The notes under the pieces: generated by a model
What the model saw: only the letters and a program-made list of their open reading frames with translations
Told to the model about the DNA's origin: nothing
Databases searched by the model: none
NCBI RefSeq assembly: GCF_028649595.1
Contig: NZ_JAQSLK010000004.1
Location: 100,777 to 164,776, forward strand
Direction of reading: 5' to 3'
Length of the DNA stretch: 64,000 nt
Source: Campylobacter magnus
Lineage (GTDB): Bacteria; Campylobacterota; Campylobacteria; Campylobacterales; Campylobacteraceae
Translations under genes and position numbers: made by a program
Part shown: positions 57,635 to 64,000 of the stretch, piece after piece
Layout of the letters: each line of letters opens with the position of its first letter
How positions within the stretch are numbered: the first letter of the stretch is position 1

Positions 57635-58362
57635 TTACAAATATATTTTGCGTCTGCGCTAGCTTTTAGGCTTTTGCTTTTTAGTTCTGGGGCTGAGATT
57701 TTTGCTGCTGCGCCACCCTCTGCTAGGCTTGTGCGGTAGTAGCTAGCACCATTAAAGTTTAGCTCATTTAAAACGCAAGTTTTGTTAAAATCGCTGCTTA
57801 GATTTTGTGCTGCGTTAGTGGCTGCTGCGCTAAGTGCGCTTTTTAGCTCGCTTTGATTTTTTGCCTCAGCTTCAGCGCTAAATGCTGGATTTATCGCAGT
57901 TAGATGAAGTTTTACCACGCTTGATTTGATTAGATTTTCTATATCAGCGATTAGTTTGTTGTATTGTTCTAGCTTGTTAGCGCTAAACTTACAAGCTAAC
58001 TCAGAGCTAAGCGAGAGCGAATTTAGACCATCTTTATTCATTTCATTATAGGTTTGATACGCACCGCCTGTGCAAAGCCCATTTTCTTTAACAAGCGTTA
58101 AAATACCGCTAAAATGAGCATTTATCATGCTTTTATCATCATCGCTGATATTTTTGGCATAAAAGCTAGGATAAGAGATGTAAATATCAGGCGTAGCCTC
58201 TATACTAGCGCTGATTTGTTCGTTTATCACTAGTTCGCTACTAGAGCTTTGTGAGCTTTGTGAGCCTTTTAGCACATTTACAAACTCGCCAAAAAGCGAG
58301 CCAAGCACGAAAACAATAAGGGCTAAAAAGCCACCAAGAATTGTAAATAAGAAATTTTTCAT
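57631..58362 (-). CDS. Periplasmic/membrane-anchored protein, 243 aa
   Basis: One N-terminal hydrophobic segment (about residues 4-26) is followed by a Ser/Gln-rich linker (GSQSSQSSSSEL) and a periplasmic alpha/beta region with helices about residues 128-185. It has weak resemblance to SIMPL (DUF541)-type proteins but I cannot confirm it. It is coupled with the small Cys protein downstream. It starts just before the tRNA-Met region, on the opposite strand. Confidence 0.55.
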   Translation of the reverse strand: MKNFLFTILGGFLALIVFVLGSLFGEFVNVLKGSQSSQSSSSELVINEQISASIEATPDIYISYPSFYAKNISDDDKSMINAHFSGILTLVKENGLCTGGAYQTYNEMNKDGLNSLSLSSELACKFSANKLEQYNKLIADIENLIKSSVVKLHLTAINPAFSAEAEAKNQSELKSALSAAATNAAQNLSSDFNKTCVLNELNFNGASYYRTSLAEGGAAAKISAPELKSKSLKASADAKYICK

Positions 58363-58431
58363 TTTTTCTCCTTTTTTAAAGCAAATTATAAGCTAATTTT
58401 GTTTAAAATAACCTTTCTATTTTTAATTTGT

Positions 58432-58509
58432 GCCTAGGTAGCTCAGCTGGTTTAGAGCGCTGGTCTCATAAGCCGGAGGTCGGGAGTTCAAGTCTCCCCT
58501 TAGGCACCA
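58432..58509 (+). tRNA. tRNA-Met (CAT anticodon, elongator)
   Basis: Acceptor GCCTAGG/CTTAGGC pairs with one G-T. D-arm GCTC/GAGC, anticodon arm CTGGT-CTCATAA-GCCGG and T-arm GGGAG-TTCAAGT-CTCCC are visible, and CCA is encoded at 58507-58509. The anticodon stem lacks the three G-C pairs of an initiator tRNA, so elongator Met is likely. A lysidine-modified Ile tRNA is possible. Its 3' end is the integration point of the following element. Confidence 0.93.
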
Positions 58510-58606
58510 TTTCACAAAAATATTCTTTTATCAAAAATTATTCAAACTTACTGAAATGACGAAATAGCAATAATTTTAGGCTTTTTTGTTATTATTTAAA
58601 ATTATT
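58496..58606 (+). repeat. Left direct repeat (att-like, attL) of the integrated element
   Basis: It begins inside the 3' end of tRNA-Met (CCCCTTAGGCACC) and is identical, base for base, to 63890-64000. The 111-bp match runs to the window edge, so its true right limit is unknown. Int starts 95 bp further on. Confidence 0.9.
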
Positions 58607-58700
58607 GTATATTACAATTTATTTTTATGTTATAATTCAAAAAACTTATATTAAGTGCGTATATTAGATTTTTTTAATATCGTATATCATAAGGCAGATT

Positions 58701-59879
58701 ATGGCAAAAGTGATTGAAAGGCTAGACCAAAAGCAATGCGAGCTAGCACAGCCAAGGGATAAAGCTTACCTATTAAACGACGGCGCAGGGCTTTACCTTA
58801 CTATTCAGCCAAATGGCAAAAAGCTATTTAACCTAGTTTTTGGCTATGGTGGAAAGCGTATTAGCAAAGCCCTAGGTGAGCTGGGAAAAATCACGCTAAA
58901 AGAAGCTAGAGAGCTAGCAAAAATCAAAAGGGCTGAAATTGAGAGCATACCAAAAGAAACCACTGCGCATAACCTAAAAATCACTTTTAAAGCAGTGTTT
59001 AAAGAGTGGATATCTACCAAAATAGACCACACCGCTACCGATACACTCTCACGCTGGGATTACTACAATAAAGCGTATTTTGTAGACTTTGAGAATAAAA
59101 GAATGCGAGATATAAGCACAGGCGATATTATGCGAGCGTTAGACGACTACCTAAAAGAGCAAAAAAAAGAGAGCTTTAAGAAAGCATTAGGCGTGCTAAA
59201 AGCAGTATTTAATCACGCAATTTTATATAATTATTGCGAAATCAATCAAGCTAGCAAAATAGCAATTAAACCACTTTTTACCAAGATAAAGACAAAGCAC
59301 ATAAGCTATTTTAGCGAGCTAGCACAGGTAAAAGAGCTAAAAGAAAGAATTCTAGCTAGTAGAGCTACACCGCCCTTAAAAAGGCTAGCAATTTTTCTTT
59401 TATATAATGTTACTCGGCCAAGTGAAGCAAGGCTAGCGCAATGGAGCGAGATAGACCTAGAAAAAGGAATTTGGACTATACCAGCGCATAAAATGAAAAT
59501 GAGAGAGGCTCACACCATACAATTAAGCAGGCAAATAAGGGAAATGTTGGAGCGTGTAAGCGTCCACGCTCACAAAAAGACTGACTATATATTCAAAAGT
59601 CTAAAGGGCGGAGTTTTTAGCGAAAATGCGATAAATGCAATGTTAAAAAGGCTAGGATATAGCGGCGATATTTTTACAGCTCACGGCGTAAGGGCTACAT
59701 TTACCACTATTTTAAACGATAGACAAGACGAACACGGGCTAAGCGATAATATTATTCAAGCGTGCTTAGCTCATAAGATAGGCGATAGCGTCGCACGCTC
59801 ATACAATCACGCCAATTTTGAAAGGTTAAAAGCTAAGTTATATCAGTTTTGGGCTGATTTGCTAGGTGAGATAGACTAG
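58701..59879 (+). CDS. Tyrosine recombinase/integrase (DUF4102-type)
   Basis: This 392-residue site-specific recombinase has an N-terminal Arm-type DNA-binding domain (LNDGAGLYLTIQPNGKKLFN, GKITLKEARELAKIKR), a core-binding domain, and the catalytic domain. The first catalytic Arg lies in NVTRPSEARLAQW, the HxxR box in TAHGVRATF, the later His in CLAHK, and the Tyr in RSYNHANF. Such integrases use tRNA 3' ends, and the gene sits just beyond tRNA-Met. It would catalyse integration and excision of the element. Confidence 0.93.
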   Translation: MAKVIERLDQKQCELAQPRDKAYLLNDGAGLYLTIQPNGKKLFNLVFGYGGKRISKALGELGKITLKEARELAKIKRAEIESIPKETTAHNLKITFKAVFKEWISTKIDHTATDTLSRWDYYNKAYFVDFENKRMRDISTGDIMRALDDYLKEQKKESFKKALGVLKAVFNHAILYNYCEINQASKIAIKPLFTKIKTKHISYFSELAQVKELKERILASRATPPLKRLAIFLLYNVTRPSEARLAQWSEIDLEKGIWTIPAHKMKMREAHTIQLSRQIREMLERVSVHAHKKTDYIFKSLKGGVFSENAINAMLKRLGYSGDIFTAHGVRATFTTILNDRQDEHGLSDNIIQACLAHKIGDSVARSYNHANFERLKAKLYQFWADLLGEID

Positions 59880-60282
59880 AATGACAAAAATAAACTAGAA
59901 TTAAGAAAAAGTTATTAGATTTCTTAGTAAAAAAACATTATAATTCTAGGTAAAATTCATTAAGAATAAAGAATTCGCTATAATTGCGAGTAAAATTAAA
60001 AACCAATAGAAAGGGAAAAAAATGTGAGATAATTTAAAAGAGTGCTTAGTAAAGTGCTGGAACACTTCACTAAGCGATTAGCCAAAAAATAAGCATCCTT
60101 TTTTGGTATAGTAATTGTATACTAAGTTTAGTCAATATAAACTTAAAAATTGTATTCTTATTACATTTTTTTAAGTTATGTTAAATTACTTCTTATTCTA
60201 TTCTATACCTAAAATCCTTTTTTTTGGCACAAAGCAAGCAAAATCAATTTAACAAATTAAAACCAAAAACAAAGGATATACA
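59880..60282. promoter_or_regulatory. Control region between int and the HTH gene
   Basis: This 400-bp AT-rich gap contains an imperfect hairpin (CTTAGTAAAGTG with CACTTCACTAAG, about 60041-60070) and a GTATAgtaatTGTATAC dyad near 60107-60123. The hairpin may end the int transcript. The dyad may be an operator for the HTH gene. No gene is visible. Confidence 0.45.
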
Positions 60283-60564
60283 ATGAGTAACAAAGAAAAT
60301 CTAGACCACGCTACACAAACAAGAGAGCCAAAAGAGCTTGATTTTTATGCTGATTTAAACGATTTTTTGACCACTGACGAAGTCGCAAAAATCCTAAAAG
60401 TAAGCAATTCTTACCTAGCTAAGCTGAGATTTGACAGCTATAATAAAGACAAAGACGGTAATTTGCGAGCTGATTTTTTACCATTTTTCAAGGCTGGCAA
60501 AAGCATACGCTACAAAAAGAGCGATGTGCTAGCGTGGATTGAACGCAATATGGTAAGGGGCTAG
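60283..60564 (+). CDS. AlpA/excisionase-like helix-turn-helix protein
   Basis: This 93-residue protein has a MerR-type HTH: DFLTTDEVAKILKVSNSYLA (about residues 27-46) followed by RYKKSDVLAWIERN. This is the HTH_17 fold of AlpA/excisionase and plasmid control proteins. It probably directs excision or regulates the element. It starts 400 bp after int and leads the small-gene operon. Confidence 0.8.
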   Translation: MSNKENLDHATQTREPKELDFYADLNDFLTTDEVAKILKVSNSYLAKLRFDSYNKDKDGNLRADFLPFFKAGKSIRYKKSDVLAWIERNMVRG

Positions 60565-60566
60565 CA

Positions 60567-60785
60567 ATGCTAGACTTATACGATAGAAAAAGCGTGCTAG
60601 ACTGGCTATTTAGCCAAGATATAGAGCAAAGGGCTATTTTCTACTATGAAGTCAAAGACGCTGAAAAAAAAGCCAGTGGCAAAAGCCCTACTTCATTAGC
60701 CAACAAGCACGCCAAAAAACTAGCTAGCAAATGCGCTAGCGTGATAGCTAAAAACCAAGAATTAGAAAAAAGAATAAAGGGGTAA
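60567..60785 (+). CDS. Small element protein (72 aa)
   Basis: Charged, helical protein (DLYDRKSVLDWLFSQDIEQR, KKASGKSPTSLANKHAKKLA). It starts two bases after the HTH gene. No family recognised. It may be an accessory factor for replication or control. Confidence 0.6.
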   Translation: MLDLYDRKSVLDWLFSQDIEQRAIFYYEVKDAEKKASGKSPTSLANKHAKKLASKCASVIAKNQELEKRIKG

Positions 60786-60789
60786 AACA

Positions 60790-61059
60790 ATGGAAATCAA
60801 GGCAAAAAACGAGCTTACAATAAAAGAGCTAAACAGCATAAAAAACACAATCATAACCGCCACCGCTGAAAGCCGTAGGGATATCCTAAAAGCTTTTGAC
60901 GATATGGAATTACAAACCGAGCTAAAAGCAAGGGGGGCTTTTTGTAGCGCAAATGCTTTTTATAAAGCCGAAATTGAGAGCCTAAGACAAACAATCAAAG
61001 ACTTAAAAGCAGACCACGCCGATTTATTAGAGCTTATGAACCTCAACCACAAAGGCTAA
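60790..61059 (+). CDS. Small coiled-coil element protein (89 aa)
   Basis: Helical protein (ELTIKELNSIKNTIITATAE, IESLRQTIKDLKADHADLLE) that begins four bases after the previous stop. No family recognised. Confidence 0.6.
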   Translation: MEIKAKNELTIKELNSIKNTIITATAESRRDILKAFDDMELQTELKARGAFCSANAFYKAEIESLRQTIKDLKADHADLLELMNLNHKG

Positions 61060-61061
61060 AA

Positions 61062-61211
61062 ATGGATATTCTAACCAACATTAAAAATAGCGTATTCGCT
61101 GAGATTATAGCACGCTACCGAGCCGAAATAATAGCACGGCGATATTATGAGCTGATAAGCAAAAACAAGGCAAAAGCTGAAAGGCTACACAATGGAATTA
61201 CAAAGCAATAG
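61062..61211 (+). CDS. Very small element protein (49 aa)
   Basis: MDILTNIKNSVFAEIIARYR... starts three bases after the preceding gene and overlaps the ATPase start by 20 bases. The product is basic and helical. No family known. Confidence 0.45.
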   Translation: MDILTNIKNSVFAEIIARYRAEIIARRYYELISKNKAKAERLHNGITKQ

Positions 61212-62349
61212 CCTAAACTTTATAGGCGGGATTTCTACGATGGTAAAACTAGAAATAAACAAAGAAAAAGAGTTTTTTCAATTCAAAGAGAGTGGCAAAT
61301 TCTCTACATTTTACGCCTTTACAAAGACAGGCATAAATGCGCTAAATGGTAAGGCTGGCACTGGAAAAAGTCTAGTATTAAATGAAATTATGCTTTATTT
61401 GCTACACACACAGCAATTAAAAAGCGTGATTTGGATAGACCTAGATAATAACTACACCACGCTAAAAAAGCGCAATCAAGCGCAATTCATCCAACAGCTA
61501 GACAGCTTTTTTGTGCTTACTGATGAGATAATCTTAACACAAAGCCAAAACGAGCTAGCAAACATAAAAGCAGACATTGCCACGCTAGAAAAAAACCACA
61601 CCGCCGAACAGCTAGAAAGTGGAATAAATGCGCCTTTATACAGCGAGCTAAAAGGCAAAGCCGATAGACTTCAAACGCTCATTTATAAATGCGATTTTTT
61701 GGCTTTGTTAGAGTTTGTGCTACTTAGTAGCGATATCGACTTAAAAGACACTGCTATTGTTATAGATAGTCTTAGTGATTTGTTTGACGCTGGGAAAGCT
61801 GAGATTATTCAACCGATTTTCTTTAACATTTTACGACCGCTCACAAACAAAGGGGCGTCTATATTCTACCTAAACCACCTAACCAAAGACAATGGCACAG
61901 GAAAAAGAAACTATGCAGGCTCTCATAAGTTAGAAGGCAAAACTGACTATTTTACACTGATATCAAAGCCGTTAAAAAACCAAGATTTGCTAAATGTAGA
62001 GCCTACAAAGGATAGACACGGGAACGGCGATTATTTTGCGTTTAGCTTTGATTTGACTGCTCCACTGGGTGAACGGCTATTCAAATGCGATTATTTGGAT
62101 AGCGTGGACGGCTTTACCGACAGCCAAAATGAAGCACTGCGAGCGATTAGAGCAGAGTTAAGCAAAGGCGATAAGACTGCGAGCGAGTTAGAGAGTGTAA
62201 TAAGTAAGACACAGCTTTACAGGCTCAAAGATACCACCGAGTTTAGCTCGCTCATAGAAACATACAAAAAGGGCGTAAATACCTACTACAAGCTCAAAAG
62301 CAAAAAGCTAGACAGCGAGCCTGTCATTTATGAACCGATAGCAAACTAA
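61192..62349 (+). CDS. RepA-type RecA-fold ATPase/helicase (AAA_25-like)
   Basis: This 385-residue protein has a Walker A GKAGTGKS (about residues 53-60), a Walker B TAIVIDSLSDL (about residue 190), FYLNHLTKDNGTGKR and AGSHKLEGKTDYFTLISKPL (sensor-like). This pattern fits plasmid RepA/primase-helicase-type hexameric ATPases. A second start (ATG 61240, MVKLEINKEKEF) would shorten it by 16 residues. No primase, polymerase or Rep initiator is nearby, so it may act with host DnaA/DnaB or a helper. It precedes the repeat-rich non-coding end. Confidence 0.8.
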   Translation: MELQSNSLNFIGGISTMVKLEINKEKEFFQFKESGKFSTFYAFTKTGINALNGKAGTGKSLVLNEIMLYLLHTQQLKSVIWIDLDNNYTTLKKRNQAQFIQQLDSFFVLTDEIILTQSQNELANIKADIATLEKNHTAEQLESGINAPLYSELKGKADRLQTLIYKCDFLALLEFVLLSSDIDLKDTAIVIDSLSDLFDAGKAEIIQPIFFNILRPLTNKGASIFYLNHLTKDNGTGKRNYAGSHKLEGKTDYFTLISKPLKNQDLLNVEPTKDRHGNGDYFAFSFDLTAPLGERLFKCDYLDSVDGFTDSQNEALRAIRAELSKGDKTASELESVISKTQLYRLKDTTEFSSLIETYKKGVNTYYKLKSKKLDSEPVIYEPIAN

Positions 62350-62368
62350 CCACAGCTAAAAGCTCATA

Positions 62369-62448
62369 AACCTAGAATTCTTATTTATGAATTCTAGGTT
62401 ATATTTTAAAAGTAGCTTAATAAGACAATTTTTGTCTTATTAAGCTAC
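62369..62448 (+). terminator. Twin hairpins after the ATPase gene
   Basis: First hairpin AACCTAGAATTC/GAATTCTAGGTT (62369-62380 and 62389-62400), then a perfect 17-bp stem GTAGCTTAATAAGACAA (62412-62428 and 62432-62448) with a TTT loop. A T-rich stretch follows. The second stem is long enough to be a strong terminator or a plasmid control hairpin. Confidence 0.7.
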
Positions 62449-62468
62449 CCTTTATTTAATATAGTATT

Positions 62469-62506
<38 letters not shown>

Positions 62507-62508
62507 AA

Positions 62509-62813
62509 GAAACTTGAAACTAAGAAACCGAGCAAAGACGAAAATAACAGCATTTAAGAATAGTTTCATTGTTTGAAACTAGCTGAAACTATTGAAACTA
62601 AACAGCCCTAAAAGCACCATAAAAACAGCGTTTGCGAGTAGTTTCATCATTTTTTAAAAATAGTAGTTTCAAAGAGTGAAACTATCTCAAAGCACGATAT
62701 ACACGCAAATAAAAGAAACTTAGTTTCAATAGTTTCATCATAGTTTCATAGAGTGAAACTATCTCAAAGCACCATAAAAACAGCATTAGCTGGAATAGTA
62801 GTTTCAAAAGCAC
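62509..62813. repeat. Iteron-like GAAACT/AGTTTC array
   Basis: About fifteen copies of GAAACT or AGTTTC in both orientations lie in roughly 300 bp. They include repeated longer units (AGTGAAACTATCTCAAAGCA at about 62679 and 62753). This resembles iteron arrays of plasmid origins. Confidence 0.7.
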
Positions 62814-62995
62814 AAAAACAGCCCTTAACTCATACCACGCAAAAAGCATTAAAAAAATCGCTCGCTACAATCGCTAAAAGTATAGCAATGCGATACAACA
62901 TAAGGCAAAAGGGCTGAAAGCGATTAGCGAGCCTGCTAGATAGCTTAAAAGAGATTTTTGCTTTTATGAGAGATTTGCCACAGCATTAAGGGATA

Positions 62996-63210
62996 AATTG
63001 TCGCAAAAGCAAAAAGCGAGCATTTCAGCATTTGCGCCTATATTTGCGACAATATACACAGCATTTGCGAAAACATACATAGCACCTACGCAATCAAGGC
63101 GCAATCTAGCATAAGTGGAAAGCTTTTACAAAGGACAAAAGCGAGTATTCAAGCATTTAAGCGTATATTTGGGAAAGAATAAGCAACATTTGGGAAAGCA
63201 TAGACTAAGA
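62996..63210. repeat. Imperfect tandem duplication with CATTTGCG/CATTTGGG boxes
   Basis: Two imperfect units of about 100 bp (about 62998-63090 and 63126-63210) share GACAAAAGCGAGTATTC-like and CATTTGCG/CATTTGGGAAAG motifs. Non-coding. A possible origin or partition site. Confidence 0.55.
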
Positions 63211-63389
63211 GTAATTTGCCACAGCATTAGCACGCTCCTAGACTAAGAGCAATCTAACATAAGAGTAAGAGAGCGAGCGAGCTTTAACCACTGAAAAAGA
63301 ATTTTTGCTTTTTTAGTATAAAACCTAAGATTTTTTGCTATAATTCTACAAGCCTTGAAACCATTAAAAAAATTCACAAAATAGCCGTG

Positions 63390-63426
63390 AGATTTTCACA
63401 TAGACCACCCCTAAGTGTGAAAATCT
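63390..63426. repeat. Perfect dyad of TTTTCACA boxes
   Basis: AGATTTTCACA (63390-63400) and TGTGAAAATCT (63416-63426) form an 11-bp perfect inverted repeat. TTTTCACA also occurs at 63591-63598 and 63698-63705. They match the DnaA-box type of the chromosomal oriC, so a host-DnaA-dependent origin is plausible. Confidence 0.7.
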
Positions 63427-63476
63427 CTAAACCTTAAAGCAAAAAAGACAAAATTAACAAAGCCCACAAAGCACGG

Positions 63477-63573
63477 CTATTTCATCATTTGAAGGACTTT
63501 TATAATTTTTTGTATTGAAAATTGTAGTTTTCAATACAAACGACACACAAAATAGCCTGAAATGATGAAATAG
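63477..63573. repeat. Nested inverted repeats, att-related
   Basis: CTATTTCATCATTT/AAATGATGAAATAG (63477-63490 and 63560-63573) encloses TTGTATTGAAAA/TTTTCAATACAA (63510-63521 and 63528-63539). The right outer arm repeats the CTGAAATGAYGAAATAG motif of the direct repeats (58551-58567 and 63945-63961). This may be integrase/excisionase arm sites. Confidence 0.65.
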
Positions 63574-63889
63574 TCGCATTTTAAAAAAGATTTTCACACC
63601 CTTTTTGAGATTATATCCAAGCCAAAAAGCACGCTAACCTTAAAAAAAATAGCCAAATTTGGCACTTTTTGCGAGTGTATGGCAGTGAAAAAAAAGATTT
63701 TCACACCTAGCAAAAATCTCCACCAAGTATAAGCCAAAAACCGATTTTATTTTAGAAATTATGATAAAATTAGCAATAGTAAATAATAGTAAATGGCGGT
63801 GGGAATTCGTATTTTAGCGGGTATATTGAAAAAATTAGACGCTTGAAATAATGTTTTTATGGTATTTAGAGGGTATTCAATGCTTAAAA

Positions 63890-64000
63890 CCCCTTAGGCA
63901 CCATTTCACAAAAATATTCTTTTATCAAAAATTATTCAAACTTACTGAAATGACGAAATAGCAATAATTTTAGGCTTTTTTGTTATTATTTAAAATTATT
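63890..64000 (+). repeat. Right direct repeat (attR-like), truncated by window end
   Basis: Identical to 58496-58606 over all 111 bp available. It carries 14 bp of the tRNA 3' end but no further tRNA sequence upstream. It may be attR, or the start of a second tandem unit. Confidence 0.9.

Noticed and set aside
58432..58509. Initiator tRNA
   Set aside because: The anticodon stem lacks the three consecutive G-C pairs typical of the initiator.

Overview
The window is chromosomal DNA from an Epsilonproteobacterium (Campylobacterota), most likely a Campylobacter species of moderate G+C. The evidence is gene content and order: dnaA-dnaN-gyrB with an origin-like gap, recA-eno-DivIC-like-AMIN protein, murB-fliQ-mqnD, rnhA-TPR-dnaG, purB next to an RluA-type synthase, purA-FliJ-like-MotE-like, argF followed by a DUF2603 protein, katA followed by an ankyrin protein, N-glycosylation sequons of the D/E-x-N-x-S/T type, the futalosine menaquinone enzyme MqnD, and poly-G tracts of the phase-variation type. 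I cannot name the species.

Layout. 1-5430 is an accessory area: the start of a YuiF/NhaC-type transporter, an orphan membrane protein with a decayed lipase-like partner, and two surface-modification genes (hexapeptide acetyltransferase, DUF2972) that are each out of frame at a G8 tract. 5431-13094 is mostly housekeeping (murB, fliQ, mqnD, recA, eno, a septum protein, AMIN protein, MFS). 13472-14029 and 56244-56762 are two type IV pilin/pseudopilin genes with shared 5' parts and shared upstream DNA. 14489-19719 carries rnhA, a TPR protein, a PP-loop protein, dnaG, moaC and DUF493. 19849-23592 is a subtilisin-type autotransporter. 23764-26971 holds ccoG, rpsU and an Fe-S oxidoreductase subunit. 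28690-44038 holds purB, rluA-like, katA plus ankyrin protein, a large PAS/GGDEF/EAL protein, a HisZ-like protein, purA, flagellar and motor factors, hemB, argF and DUF2603. 44257-45172 is a second copy of the lipase-remnant/membrane-protein unit, inverted relative to the first. 45842-55767 holds a MATE exporter, an HD protein, queF, gyrB, dnaN, oriC, dnaA and ruvC.

58432-64000 is the most striking part. An elongator tRNA-Met gene is the left end of an integrated element of about 5.4 kb. It contains a tyrosine integrase, an AlpA/excisionase-like HTH protein, three small unknown proteins, a RepA-type RecA-fold ATPase, and about 1.5 kb of non-coding DNA with a 35-A run, many GAAACT/AGTTTC boxes, nested inverted repeats and TTTTCACA boxes. 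It ends in a perfect direct repeat of at least 111 bp that runs off the window. This looks like a plasmid-like or satellite-like integrative element, and possibly the first unit of a tandem array.

Nearly every intergenic gap is packed with small palindromic repeats. They include the 16-bp perfect palindrome GGAATTCTAGAATTCC and its truncations, a TCATTGCGAG...GCAATCTC hairpin family, a GTCATCC...GGATCTC hairpin family whose stems covary, a roughly 100-bp three-hairpin repeat, and a GGGGGTTAGGGGG box. The EcoRI-core palindrome also occurs inside several reading frames. Two longer structured repeats (28481-28674 and 47361-47586) show stem covariation and G-U pairs that suggest an RNA read from the + strand.
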